A stretch of DNA of 64,000 nucleotides from Bacteroidota bacterium (GCA_023251435.1 JAHEYU010000003.1:1-64000); one strand, 5' to 3'; numbered from the stretch's first letter, positions 9,553 to 18,703 are shown. Notes: generated by a model from the sequence alone, not told the origin. Numbers and translations: made by a program.

Positions 9553-12039
9553 ATGGAACTGGTATATCCTGAAAATTTTGAATCGAAGATAGGTTTTGAT
9601 AAAATCCGCGAATTGCTGAAAGGTCGCTGCCTTAGTGATTTGGGTAAAGAATTGGTAGATGAAATCCGCTTTGTCAGCAATTTTGACAGGCTGAAGGAAG
9701 ATCTTTCGCTGGTGAACGAATTTGTAATTATTCTCCGCGAAATGGAGAATTTTCCAACCAGTTTTTATTTCGACCTTCGTGAAGCCCTCGTAAAAATCAG
9801 AATTGAAGGCCGTTTTCTTGAAATTCAGGAATTATTTGACCTGAAACGTTCGCTTGAAACGATTTCAGGAATTGTACGGTTTCTGAAACAAGCCAAAGAT
9901 GAGCAATTTCCTTGCCTGAAACGCTTGTTAGCCAATGTTCAGGTTTATCCTTATGTGATTGAACGGATTGATGCCATTCTGAACAAATACGGAAAAATAA
10001 AGGACAATGCTTCGCCCGAGTTGTCGCGCATCCGCAAAGAATTGATCAGCAAACAATCAGGAGTCTCGAAACGCTTGCAAGCCATCCTGAAAAAGGCACA
10101 GGACGACGGTTTGGTGGAGGACGATGCCTCGGTTGCCATTCGCGACGGACGCGCAGTGATACCCGTCGCATCAGCTTTTAAACGCAAGCTGAACGGAATC
10201 GTACACGATGAATCATCCACCGGAAAAACATCGTACATCGAACCTGCCGAAGTGGTTGAGCTAAACAATCAGATTCGCGAACTGGAATATGCCGAAATGC
10301 GCGAGATTGTTAAGATTCTGACAATTTTCTCCAGCGATATCCGTCCGTATATTCCTGATTTGATGTTGGCTTATGAGTTTTTGGGCAAAATTGATTTTAT
10401 CCGCGCAAAAGCCATTTATGCCAACGATATCAACGGAATAAAGCCATACATGGAAAACAAATGCCAGCTGGAGTGGGAGGGTGCGGTTCATCCACTGCTG
10501 ATGCTGGCCTTGCGCCGCGAAAACCGGAAAGTGGTGCCACTAAACATTACACTTACACCTAAAAAACATATTTTACTGATTTCGGGACCCAACGCGGGAG
10601 GAAAATCGGTTTGCCTGAAAACGGTTGGTTTGCTGCAATATATGTTGCAGTGCGGCTTGCTGATTCCGGTGAAAGAAAACAGCGTGACCGGTGTTTTCGA
10701 GAAACTGTTTATTGATATTGGCGATGAACAATCCATTGAAAACGATTTGAGTACCTATAGTTCGCATTTGATGAATATGAAGTTTTTTCTGAAAAATTCG
10801 AATGAAAAGACCTTGGTTTTGATCGATGAATTCGGAACCGGAACTGAGCCGATGTTGGGTGGCGCAATTGCCGAATCCATTCTTTCGCAGCTTGATCAGA
10901 TGAAAACTTTTGGTGTAATCACCACTCATTACACCAACCTGAAACACTTTGCATCTTCGAGTGAAGGCATTGAAAATGCTGCCATGATGTACGATTCTTC
11001 CAAAATGGAACCATTGTTTCAGCTCGATATCGGGAAACCGGGCAGCTCGTTCGCTTTCGAAATTGCCCGGAAAATAGGCCTTCCGGAGAGTATTCTTCAG
11101 ATGGCGACCGAAAAAATAGGCAAGGACCACATTAATTTCGACAAGCATTTGCGCGACATCGTGCGCGACAAGCGATACTGGGAAACCAAAAGGGAGAAAA
11201 TCCGGAAAGTTGAGAAATCGCTCGACGAGCTTGCTGGAAAATATGAAACAGATTTGGGTCAACTCGAAAAGCAGCGCAAAGAGATTTTACTGAAAGCCCG
11301 TCAGGATGCAGAACGTATTTTGGCTGAAGCCAATAAACGCATTGAAAATACCATTTTTGAAATACGTGAAAATCAGGCGGACAAAGAAAAGACCAAACAA
11401 ATCAGGGCGAAACTAACAGAATTCAAGCTTGAAGTTCAGGAGAGCGCTGATGTTCCTGATGAATTTATCGATAAAAAGATTCAGAAACTAAAGGAAAAAG
11501 AATCGCACCGAAATGAGAAACGTTCAGTTAGGAAAGAAACTGTGCAGAAAGAAATTGTGCCTGAACCCGAAGTTTGGAAAATTGGCGATAAGGTTTTAAT
11601 GACCGGAAACCAAAATGTGGGTGAAATTCTGGAATTGAATGAAAAAAATGCGGTAGTCGCTTTCGGGCAGCTTCGCACATCAGTGAGCCGCGACAGGCTT
11701 CAGAAAATAACCAACAATGAGGCAAAAAAGGTACAACGAACTTACAACCAGACTTTGCCGAATATTAACAAAGGTCTGAGCGAAAAACGGCTCAATTTTA
11801 AAACCGAAATTGATGTTCGCGGACAGCGAGGAGAAGAAGCTGTTCAAACCATCCAATCCTTTATTGACGATGCCATTATGCTCGATTATAGTGAGTTGCG
11901 CATTTTGCATGGCAAAGGAAATGGTATTCTGAAAGAAATGATCCGAAACTATCTAAAATCGGAACCGATTGTAAAATCAGTTCGCGACGAACATGTTCAG
12001 TTTGGCGGAGCTGGAATTACAGTGGTGGAACTTGGATGA
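9553..12039 (+). CDS. mutS2: MutS2 family ATPase/endonuclease
   Basis: 828 residues, a normal length. N-terminal MutS core/clamp region, an ATPase with Walker A GPNAGGKS (about 345), Walker B-like LVLIDEFGTGTEP (about 422) and STYSSHLMNMK, a coiled-coil segment (about 535-660) rich in K and E, and a C-terminal Smr nuclease domain (about 750-828) with DVRGQRGEEA and LHGKGNGIL. There is no mismatch-recognition domain, as usual for MutS2. Known members act on branched DNA and on stalled or collided ribosomes. It has a good promoter of its own and is followed by a repeat-like intergenic region. Confidence 0.95.
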   Translation: MELVYPENFESKIGFDKIRELLKGRCLSDLGKELVDEIRFVSNFDRLKEDLSLVNEFVIILREMENFPTSFYFDLREALVKIRIEGRFLEIQELFDLKRSLETISGIVRFLKQAKDEQFPCLKRLLANVQVYPYVIERIDAILNKYGKIKDNASPELSRIRKELISKQSGVSKRLQAILKKAQDDGLVEDDASVAIRDGRAVIPVASAFKRKLNGIVHDESSTGKTSYIEPAEVVELNNQIRELEYAEMREIVKILTIFSSDIRPYIPDLMLAYEFLGKIDFIRAKAIYANDINGIKPYMENKCQLEWEGAVHPLLMLALRRENRKVVPLNITLTPKKHILLISGPNAGGKSVCLKTVGLLQYMLQCGLLIPVKENSVTGVFEKLFIDIGDEQSIENDLSTYSSHLMNMKFFLKNSNEKTLVLIDEFGTGTEPMLGGAIAESILSQLDQMKTFGVITTHYTNLKHFASSSEGIENAAMMYDSSKMEPLFQLDIGKPGSSFAFEIARKIGLPESILQMATEKIGKDHINFDKHLRDIVRDKRYWETKREKIRKVEKSLDELAGKYETDLGQLEKQRKEILLKARQDAERILAEANKRIENTIFEIRENQADKEKTKQIRAKLTEFKLEVQESADVPDEFIDKKIQKLKEKESHRNEKRSVRKETVQKEIVPEPEVWKIGDKVLMTGNQNVGEILELNEKNAVVAFGQLRTSVSRDRLQKITNNEAKKVQRTYNQTLPNINKGLSEKRLNFKTEIDVRGQRGEEAVQTIQSFIDDAIMLDYSELRILHGKGNGILKEMIRNYLKSEPIVKSVRDEHVQFGGAGITVVELG

Positions 12040-12094
12040 AAGAGTGGTCAGTGTTCAGTCTCAGTTTTCAGTAAAGAGCTTCGCAAAGGCATTG

Positions 12095-12215
12095 GTTTTC
12101 AGCCCTGAAAGGGCGCGATATCAATGGTTCGGGGCAACGCCCTTGGGGAAAAGGGAAGAACGAATTCGTCCGCAGAAGCGTTTAGAAAAAGCAATTAACT
12201 TCTTTCGGACGAAAT
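12095..12215. repeat. REP-like palindromic intergenic element
   Basis: Contains GCCCTGAAAGGGC (12102-12114), a nearby GGGCAACGCCCTTGGGG cluster and a long hairpin in which TTCGTCCG (about 12165) pairs with CGGACGAA (about 12213). The GCCCTGAAAGGGC plus GGGCAACGCCC combination resembles intergenic repeats common in Bacteroidetes. The surrounding open reading frame is not a believable protein. Confidence 0.5.
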
Positions 12216-12288
12216 AGGATTAGACTTAAAATTGGCAAAGAATGGCGGTTGAAATTTAAATAGAATTTAATAAATACCATATATACAG

Positions 12289-12924
12289 ATGATTAACGAA
12301 AAATTAGATAAACAACTGATTGAAGTCCTGAAAGAAAAAGGGTTTACTGAATCCACCGAATTGGAACAGATTTGTATCCCCCGAATAAAAAGTGGTCGCG
12401 ACCTAATGTGTATTGCAGGTAAAGGCACCGGAAAAACAATTAGTATCGTTGTGAGTGTCCTTCATCGCCTTAAAGCATCTTTTAACGACGTTCCGAGGGC
12501 ACTGGTAGTTGTTCCGAACAAGGAAAAAGCGCTGGAAATGAAAGCTGAATTTGAACGGTTGGGTGAATATACCGATCTGCGTATCAACACAGCATGCGAC
12601 AATGAAAAGATTGATGATCAGAAAGACAAGGTTTACATGGGGTCGGATGTTGTAATCGGAACTCCTAAAAGGTTAAACCAACTCTATTCGTTGTACGCAT
12701 TAAATCTTGCAAGCATCAAGATATTTGCCATCGACGATGCTGAATCGGTGATCAAAAACATAAATTATCCGCAAATCGATCGTTTATCAGAAAGTATGCC
12801 CAAAGCGCAAAAAGTTGTTTTTGCAAGCGAGCTGACAGAGTGGCTCGAACGTTTCTCCAACGAATTTATGAACACCCACGAAGTGATTGAAATTGAGGAA
12901 AGTGAAGATGAGGCAGATGTTTAA
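12289..12924 (+). CDS. Stand-alone DEAD-box helicase N-terminal domain (half helicase)
   Basis: 211 residues containing only the first RecA-like domain. Visible: a Q-motif-like region (GFTESTELEQICIPRI), Walker A AGKGTGKT (about 43-50), motif Ia-like VVVPNKEKA and motif Ib-like GTPKRL. Motif II is DDAE instead of DEAD, and the SAT motif III position reads ASEL. There is no second RecA domain, and the frame ends in an acidic tail (EIEESEDEADV) with a normal stop, so it is not an obvious truncation by frameshift. ATP binding is plausible, unwinding is unlikely. It may be a regulatory or RNA-binding relic. Confidence 0.8.
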   Translation: MINEKLDKQLIEVLKEKGFTESTELEQICIPRIKSGRDLMCIAGKGTGKTISIVVSVLHRLKASFNDVPRALVVVPNKEKALEMKAEFERLGEYTDLRINTACDNEKIDDQKDKVYMGSDVVIGTPKRLNQLYSLYALNLASIKIFAIDDAESVIKNINYPQIDRLSESMPKAQKVVFASELTEWLERFSNEFMNTHEVIEIEESEDEADV

Positions 12925-12984
12925 ATAAAAAGATTGCAAAATGTTTAATCAATATTGACCAATGGTTTTATCTAATAATTAGGT

Positions 12985-12992
12985 TATTTTTG
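12985..12992 (+). promoter_or_regulatory. Possible -7 element (TATTTTTG) for brnT-brnA
   Basis: An exact TAnnTTTG match 32 bases before the brnT start; no good -33 box at 19-21 bases. Confidence 0.35.
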
Positions 12993-13024
12993 TTTATCGG
13001 TTTTAATCTTAATAATATATTGAA

Positions 13025-13330
13025 ATGAATTTTGAGAATTTTGATTTCAATGAAGTAAAGGGATTTGAATGGGACTTGGGAAATATCGAAAAGAATAAAA
13101 AGAAACACGACCTTGATAAATGGCAAATCGAAGAAGTTTTTTTTAATGAGCCATTTGTAATTTACGAAGATAAGAAGCATTCAATTAATGAAAGCAGATG
13201 GTATGCTTTTGGGAAAACAGATATTGAATTGAAACTTTTGGTTGTCTTTACTGTTAGAAACAGTCTCATTAGAGTTATTTCAGCAAGAAAAATGAATAAA
13301 AAAGAGAGGGCTTATTATGAAAACCTTTAA
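13025..13330 (+). CDS. brnT: BrnT-type toxin (RNase) of a type II toxin-antitoxin pair
   Basis: 101 residues with the BrnT (RelE-like fold) pattern: FEWDLGNIEKNKKKHDL near the N-terminus, then E...FNEP, RWYAFGKTD, LLVVFTVRN and the C-terminal IRVISARKMNKKERAYYE, matching the conserved F/W-D..K...KH, R, and RxISAR-K-ERxxYE positions. BrnT toxins cleave RNA and are neutralised by BrnA. The 3' end overlaps brnA by 14 bases; toxin-first order is normal for this family. Confidence 0.92.
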   Translation: MNFENFDFNEVKGFEWDLGNIEKNKKKHDLDKWQIEEVFFNEPFVIYEDKKHSINESRWYAFGKTDIELKLLVVFTVRNSLIRVISARKMNKKERAYYENL

Positions 13331-13598
13331 ATCAATACCCGAATTTAAAAATGAACTTGAAGAATTTGAATTCTGGAGTAAAGCTGATTCGATGGATTAC
13401 ATCGACTGGGATGAAGCTAAAAAAGTGAATTTTCCTAACCTAAAAAAAACTTCGCAAGAGATAATATTAAATTTGCCACTTGACTTGCTCGAAAAAATTA
13501 AGGTTAGAGCAAACAAAATTGATGTGCCTTTTGAATCTTTGGTTAAAATGTACATTCTCAAAGCATACAACGACAATACTCAGAATTACGTTCCATAA
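13317..13598 (+). CDS. brnA: BrnA-type antitoxin (CopG/BrnA family)
   Basis: 93 residues. The N-terminal half (IPEFKNELEEFEFWSKADS) is the toxin-binding strand/helix region typical of CopG-like BrnA antitoxins. The C-terminal half has a ribbon-helix-helix: EIILNLPLDLLEKIKVRANKI, then FESLVKMYI. It should dimerise, bind the brnTA promoter and repress it. Translationally coupled to brnT through a 14-base overlap. Confidence 0.9.
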   Translation: MKTFKSIPEFKNELEEFEFWSKADSMDYIDWDEAKKVNFPNLKKTSQEIILNLPLDLLEKIKVRANKIDVPFESLVKMYILKAYNDNTQNYVP

Positions 13599-13620
13599 AG
13601 ACTTACGTTAATCATCATCC

Positions 13621-14763
13621 ATGCGCTTCACCTTTTTGATTTTCTTCAGTATTGTTATCCTGATTTATCTTTCATCAAACTTTTATCTTTTTGTCCGCGG
13701 ACTTCAGGTTTTTTCACTGAACCTGACAATGAGAAAGACCTTTATGGTCGTGTTCTGGACTTTGGTGCCTATGTTTATATTAGGTTCTGTTCTGGAACGT
13801 ACTTTTTCTTCCGCATTTAGCGAATGGGTTTACAGGATTGGTGCGTTCTGGCTGGCTTTCATGCTGTATTTTGCAATTGCCGCAGTATTGATTGATCTGG
13901 TTCGGATTGCCAATTATTTTTTTCATTTTCTGCCAACGTTTTCTGCAATCATGAAGTTGCGGCTTGGGCTGATTGTCGTTTCATTGGTTTCTGTAATTGT
14001 TATTGCAGGTCACATCAATGCATTGTGGATCAACGTAAAAGAAATACCATTAACCATTCACAAGAAGGTTTCGGGTACTTCTGAAATTAAAATTCTGCTG
14101 GCTTCGGATATTCATTTGGGGGCATTGATCGGCGAACGCCGCGAAAAACGTTTGCTCGAAATCATCCGTGAGCAAAAGCCCGATTTGGTATTGCTTGCCG
14201 GAGATTTGGTCGATGGAGAAATTGCTCCGGTTCTGCGGAAAAATCTTGGGCGTCACATTCAGGAAATCAGCACTCCTTATGGAGTTTATGCCATTTCGGG
14301 AAACCACGAATACATTGGTGGAATTGATAAAACTTTGCCTTACCTGAAAAGTATTCATATCCGGATGTTGATTGATGAAGTCATTACATTGCCAAACGGA
14401 ATTCAGTTGGTCGGAAGGAACGATATTTCATCAGGTAAAGGGGCAAACGCGCGAAAATCACTTGGCCAATTAACTTCGGTTTTAGATTTCTCAAAGCCGG
14501 TGATTGTGCTGAACCATCAACCTTACGATTTACAGGAGGCCGTTGATGCAAAAGTTGATCTTCACCTTTCGGGCCATACCCACAACGGACAACTTTGGCC
14601 GTTCAATTACCTGATAAAAGGAATTTTTGAGCTGAGTTGGGGCTATTTACAAAAAGGCAATACACATTTTTATGTATCATCGGGTTATGGAAGCTGGGGG
14701 CCACCCGTCAGAACAGGTAACCGGCCCGAAGTGGTGGTTTTTAAGCTGAAGTTTGATGAATGA
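13621..14763 (+). CDS. Membrane-anchored metallophosphoesterase (YaeI/YkuE-like)
   Basis: 380 residues. The first 130 contain about four hydrophobic segments; a calcineurin-like phosphoesterase core follows with all ligand motifs: ASDIHLG (about 162), AGDLVDGE (about 194), GNHEYIGG (about 226), NHQPYD and SGHTHNGQLWPF (about 318). Related proteins are placed in the inner membrane, with UDP-diacylglucosamine or other phosphodiesters proposed as substrates; the substrate here is unknown. It starts 22 bases after brnA and ends before a perfect palindrome shared with the convergent sugar locus. Confidence 0.9.
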   Translation: MRFTFLIFFSIVILIYLSSNFYLFVRGLQVFSLNLTMRKTFMVVFWTLVPMFILGSVLERTFSSAFSEWVYRIGAFWLAFMLYFAIAAVLIDLVRIANYFFHFLPTFSAIMKLRLGLIVVSLVSVIVIAGHINALWINVKEIPLTIHKKVSGTSEIKILLASDIHLGALIGERREKRLLEIIREQKPDLVLLAGDLVDGEIAPVLRKNLGRHIQEISTPYGVYAISGNHEYIGGIDKTLPYLKSIHIRMLIDEVITLPNGIQLVGRNDISSGKGANARKSLGQLTSVLDFSKPVIVLNHQPYDLQEAVDAKVDLHLSGHTHNGQLWPFNYLIKGIFELSWGYLQKGNTHFYVSSGYGSWGPPVRTGNRPEVVVFKLKFDE

Positions 14764-14767
14764 GTTC

Positions 14768-14808
14768 TTACAGTCAGCAGTTGACTCAAAGTCAACTGCT
14801 GACTGTAA
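14768..14808. terminator. Perfect 19-bp-arm hairpin between convergent genes
   Basis: TTACAGTCAGCAGTTGACT is followed by CAA and then its exact complement. It fills the 47-base space between the phosphoesterase and the convergent oxidoreductase gene. There is no long T run, but the stem alone is very strong, so it probably ends both transcripts. Confidence 0.7.
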
Positions 14809-14810
14809 TT

Positions 14811-15929
14811 CTACAACAATCTCCCATCCATATCTTCCCGATCATATTCCGGCACCAGAGGAAATTTTACCGGCTTTCCATCGCGTTGAGAGCGGTAAAT
14901 GGCAGTGAAAAGTTCAACCGTTTTCCGGCCTTCTTCAGCGGTTACCATTTGTGGACAGTCGTTCAGGATTGCATCTTTAAAATCTTCCAGTTGCTGCCTG
15001 AAATACCAGGTCATCGCATCAACAGAATGAAATTCGTCGCTGTCGGCTTTGTTCCATTCTTCCAGTTGGTTTTCTTCACCCGGAACCGTCCATAAATCGA
15101 GTTTAGGAGCTTCGGCAATGGTGGTTTTTCCGGCTATAAACATGGCTCCTCCTTCGGGCTGTGCTCCAACAGTTGCGCCATTGCTTCCGTGAATATGCAC
15201 TTTGCCGTAAATACCGGGTTTTTGCGAGTTGCTCACCAGAATGTTTCCCAGTCCGCCATTTTTAAACCTGACGATTGCCACAGCTGTATCTTCCACTTCA
15301 ATGTATGGATGATTGATATTGCTCCAGTAGCCAAAAACTTCGTCAATGTCGCCCATGAGCCATTGCAGCAAATCGAGCTGGTGCGGCGACTGATTGACCA
15401 ATACTCCGCCGCCTTCCTGTTTCCACGATCCGCGCCATGCATCGCCCTCAAAATAGGAGCGGTCGCGCCAGCCGAGCATCTGGATGGTGCCCAGTGCCGG
15501 AGTTCCGATTTTTCCTTCATCGATTGCTTTTTTTATGCGAACGATGGGCTGATACCATCTGCGCTGGCTGATAACTCCCGTTTTGCGTCCGGTTCGCCGG
15601 GCAGCTTCAATAATCAGGTCGCAATCCTGAAGTGTGGATGCCAATGGCTTTTCAATCAACACATGAGCCCCTGCTTCCATTGCCTGAATGGCCGGATCTG
15701 CATGGTAGGGATGTGCAGTGCAGATGACTGCCATCTGGATATTTTCTGCTTTTATCATCTCCTGAATGGAAGAATAGGCTTTCACACTATATTCATCCAC
15801 AAATTTTTGGGCCGATTCAGGGGTTCTGCTCCAAACAGCTTTAAAATTCAGTTCAGATATTTGTAAAATGGCTTTGGCATGCAAATGTGCAATTTTTGCA
15901 CAGCCGATAATGGCGACGTTGATGGTCAT
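14811..15929 (-). CDS. Gfo/Idh/MocA family NAD(P)-dependent sugar oxidoreductase (cytoplasmic)
   Basis: 372 residues, no signal peptide. N-terminal Rossmann fold (VAIIGCAKIAHLHAKAI) and the family EKPLA motif (about 93-97), then an alpha/beta C-terminal domain with GGVLVNQSPHQLDLLQWL containing the catalytic histidine. These enzymes oxidise or reduce a sugar hydroxyl, often at C3. It is first from the right in a leftward group with the zinc dehydrogenase and symporter (gaps 80 and 112 bases), which suggests uptake and oxidation of one sugar or cyclitol. Substrate unknown. Confidence 0.9.
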   Translation of the reverse strand: MTINVAIIGCAKIAHLHAKAILQISELNFKAVWSRTPESAQKFVDEYSVKAYSSIQEMIKAENIQMAVICTAHPYHADPAIQAMEAGAHVLIEKPLASTLQDCDLIIEAARRTGRKTGVISQRRWYQPIVRIKKAIDEGKIGTPALGTIQMLGWRDRSYFEGDAWRGSWKQEGGGVLVNQSPHQLDLLQWLMGDIDEVFGYWSNINHPYIEVEDTAVAIVRFKNGGLGNILVSNSQKPGIYGKVHIHGSNGATVGAQPEGGAMFIAGKTTIAEAPKLDLWTVPGEENQLEEWNKADSDEFHSVDAMTWYFRQQLEDFKDAILNDCPQMVTAEEGRKTVELFTAIYRSQRDGKPVKFPLVPEYDREDMDGRLL

Positions 15930-15964
15930 AACTGGTTGTTTTGGTTGTATATAATTAATCTAAA

Positions 15965-16005
15965 TGCCGCTGGCTACTAGCTGCTAGCGGCAAGCAGCCA
16001 GAAGC
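15965..16005 (-). repeat. Imperfect GCTGGCTNCT hairpin between dehydrogenase genes
   Basis: CTGGCTACTAGC on one side faces GCAAGCAGCCAG on the other with two mismatches, in the gap between the zinc dehydrogenase and the oxidoreductase. It could act as a processing site or partial terminator. Confidence 0.4.
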
Positions 16006-16009
16006 ATTT

Positions 16010-17041
16010 TTAAGGTTTCAGAATCACCTTCATCAATCCGGCTTCCTTGTTGTATAAGCGATGGAACCAATCGTTTCCTTCTTCCAAAGGTGCAACTTTG
16101 CTGATGAGCTGATCAACTTTTATTTTTCCTGAAGCAATCAATTCAAGGCAAAGCGGATATTCCCCGGCTGAAGCGCATGAACCCTGAACTTTTAGTTGGC
16201 GTGTTACCACTTTTTGTAGCGGAAATCTGACTTCCGGAGCCAAATTACCAACCAGAGTAACAGTACCGCCTTTTCTGGTTAAATCAACTGCTAGATTGAC
16301 GGTTGACTCAATTCCAACCACTTCAAAAACAAGGTCGGCACCACGATTTTCGGTTTCATTCAATATCTTTTGAATCAAATCCGGATCATTCGATTTTATT
16401 GCCAGATCAGCACCCAATTCAAGGGCTAATTTCATTTTTTCCTCTATCTGATCAATAGCAATTACTTTTCCGCAACCGACAGCTTTCAGGGCCTGAATGC
16501 AAAGCAGACCAATCATTCCGCAGCCAATTACAACGGCAGTATCATTTGCCTGAACCGAACTGATGGCTGCTGCGTGAACGGCCACCGAAACCGCTTCGAT
16601 CATTGCAGCCTGTTCGAAACTTATGTTTTCAGGAACAGAATAAAGGATATGCGAAGGCACTGCCACAAATTCTGCAAAAGCTCCGTTCTGGCGGTATTCG
16701 TCGCACGAAACGCCCAGCACGCGCCGGTTGTTGCATAAGTTGATATCGCCGCGTTTGCAGTAAAAACATTCGCCGCACGAAATGGTCGAGTCGAAAGTTA
16801 CCCGATCGCCCATTTTCCAGTTTTGGACATCATTTCCAAGTTTGGCAATCGTTCCTGATGCTTCGTGCCCCATGATGACAGGAGGTTGGCGTCGTCCGGT
16901 GCTGCCATCCATTCCGTGCACATCGCTTCCGCAAATGCCACAGGCTTCCACCTTTATTAAAACCCACCCGGGTTTTACCTCCGGAGTTTCGGTTTCACGA
17001 AGGGTAAATTCGTTGTATTTTTCCAGAACAAGTGATTTCAT
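16010..17041 (-). CDS. Zinc-dependent medium-chain sugar/polyol dehydrogenase
   Basis: 343 residues with a complete MDR layout: catalytic-zinc region CGICGSD (about 36) and GHEASG (about 58), four structural-zinc cysteines in CGECFYCKRGDINLC (about 90-104), and the NAD Rossmann motif VIGCGMIGLL (about 170). It resembles sorbitol, threonine and galactitol-phosphate dehydrogenases; which one is not decided by sequence alone. An NAD-binding preference is suggested by the aspartate in VIAIDQIEEK. The neighbours point to oxidation of a transported polyol or sugar. Confidence 0.88.
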   Translation of the reverse strand: MKSLVLEKYNEFTLRETETPEVKPGWVLIKVEACGICGSDVHGMDGSTGRRQPPVIMGHEASGTIAKLGNDVQNWKMGDRVTFDSTISCGECFYCKRGDINLCNNRRVLGVSCDEYRQNGAFAEFVAVPSHILYSVPENISFEQAAMIEAVSVAVHAAAISSVQANDTAVVIGCGMIGLLCIQALKAVGCGKVIAIDQIEEKMKLALELGADLAIKSNDPDLIQKILNETENRGADLVFEVVGIESTVNLAVDLTRKGGTVTLVGNLAPEVRFPLQKVVTRQLKVQGSCASAGEYPLCLELIASGKIKVDQLISKVAPLEEGNDWFHRLYNKEAGLMKVILKP

Positions 17042-17153
17042 TGGTGATGTTTCGATTTAATTCTTTTTGCTTTTTCTATCTTTTTTCGGTGTGTTACTCC
17101 GTACTGAAATATTTAGCCACTACATTGTTTTGTCAATTACTTTCTTGATTTAT

Positions 17154-18539
17154 TTACTGGTCACTGCGACTGCGACTGACTACTTTTTCTTCTCCATCTT
17201 TTGTTCCTGTTTCTCTTCCGAAAGGTATAAAAAGCAGCAATGCATTCAGGACAAATCCTGAAATTAATACATATTGACCTGTTTCGAGGTGGTCAAAAGT
17301 CATCATCAGTTTGCCCGATAATGCCAGAATACCTCCTGAAAGCATGGCTGAGATGCTGAACCGTTTGTTGTACGGCAGGTTGAAAAGTGCCGCGATCATC
17401 GGTATAATAAATGCGCCTGAATAAAACGAGAGTGCGAGTAAAAGTGATGAAACGATTGAAGTCACCTTCAGGGAAATTAGCATACTTAAAATTCCGACTG
17501 CGATTAAAAAAAGTTTGGTTTGGCCGAATGATTTCTGAGTATTGATGTCTTTGTGAAACAATTCACTTAAAATCATGGAAGTGGTGAGCAGGGTAGTGGA
17601 GGCTGTTGAAAGTACCGCTGAAATTAGCGCCGCAACCAGAATTCCGGTAGCCCATTCAGGCAAATAAATATTTGCCAGATTGACTAAGGCAGAACTGTTT
17701 TGAGCTCCTGAATGAAATGTAGCCGCGTACATTCCGACATACGAAAGCACAAATGCAAACGGAATCAGAATCAAGGCGACAATTAAGACACTTCGGAATG
17801 CCGTTTTTGAATCCTTGGCGCAAAAAACCCGAGAATAAATATCGGGACCGACCACGAAAGTGCTTGAAAATGTGAGAATCAGAATGAACAGATCAAAGGG
17901 GGAATAGTGTGAGTTGAACGGGAAATGACTTGCAAAATCGGGCAATGCCGGAAGTTGATGCGCAGGAATCAAGATAGCGGTAAGAATTACTCCTGCCAGA
18001 ATAAAGAAAGCCTGGAACAAATCGGTTTTCATGATGGAAACCTGCCCGCCGATGTAGGTGTAAACGATAAAAATGCCGGCAGTCAGGAAAACTCCGTTCG
18101 AATAATTCAGTCCAAAAAAGCTGACCAGAATCTGCGCACCTGCAATGATTTGCGCTGCAACAATTCCGAGCCAGGCAATAGGAATAATTACCGATGTGAC
18201 TTTCCGGGCCGATTCTCCGTAATACTGCCCGATGAGTTCGGGCAAGGTAAATTTTCCCTTTGTATATACTTTCCCGACAATCGGGAGCAATCCGAACAGA
18301 CCCAGGCTGGCAGCCAGAATGTACCATGCCGAAGCCCACGACTGGCTCTCTGCCAACCCGATCGTTCCAAGAATGGCCGATCCGCCCAGAATGGTAGCAA
18401 GCAAACTTCCCGAAATCTGCCAAACACCTGTCTTTTTTCCCGCCAGGAAATAATCAAAAGGCGTTTTGATTTTCAGGTACGAGTGAATTCCGATCAGGAA
18501 GAGGATTAAAGCATAAACAATCAGGATGATGGTCTTCAT
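17154..18539 (-). CDS. Sodium:solute symporter (SSS family)
   Basis: 461 residues from the chosen start, MKTIILIVYALILFLIG; a frame extending to 18647 would add 36 residues without similarity to the family, so the later ATG is preferred. About 13 membrane helices. Typical SSS features include DYFLAGKKTGVWQISGSLLA near residue 25, YTYIGGQVSIMKTDLFQ and the sodium-site region DIYSRVFCAKDSKTAF. Substrates in this family are sugars, inositol, amino acids or organic acids; the flanking dehydrogenases favour a sugar or cyclitol. Its last residues (SRSRSDQ) come from a short repetitive sequence. Confidence 0.88.
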   Translation of the reverse strand: MKTIILIVYALILFLIGIHSYLKIKTPFDYFLAGKKTGVWQISGSLLATILGGSAILGTIGLAESQSWASAWYILAASLGLFGLLPIVGKVYTKGKFTLPELIGQYYGESARKVTSVIIPIAWLGIVAAQIIAGAQILVSFFGLNYSNGVFLTAGIFIVYTYIGGQVSIMKTDLFQAFFILAGVILTAILIPAHQLPALPDFASHFPFNSHYSPFDLFILILTFSSTFVVGPDIYSRVFCAKDSKTAFRSVLIVALILIPFAFVLSYVGMYAATFHSGAQNSSALVNLANIYLPEWATGILVAALISAVLSTASTTLLTTSMILSELFHKDINTQKSFGQTKLFLIAVGILSMLISLKVTSIVSSLLLALSFYSGAFIIPMIAALFNLPYNKRFSISAMLSGGILALSGKLMMTFDHLETGQYVLISGFVLNALLLFIPFGRETGTKDGEEKVVSRSRSDQ

Positions 18540-18703
18540 AAATACAAGCCAAATGGGAAAAGTCAAAAATAGAAAGTAAAACGGCATTGTTGTATTAAGA
18601 TCAGCTAAAATTAATTGTTGTATTGGTTTTAATGGCTCAAAAAACAATCGGTCGGGAATAGTCGTGTGTTCAAAAACATGGATTCAAAGTTCATTTAAAT
18701 TTT

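Noticed and set aside
11993..12217. Open frame running out of the mutS2 end into the repeat region
   Set aside because: It reads mostly through REP-like palindromes and has no family pattern.
13025..13598. brnTA as part of a larger defence system with the half helicase
   Set aside because: Only proximity supports it; the 100-base gap with its own possible promoter argues for separate expression.
18540..18647. 36-residue N-terminal extension of the SSS symporter
   Set aside because: The family start fits the ATG at 18539; the extension lies in the likely divergent promoter region.
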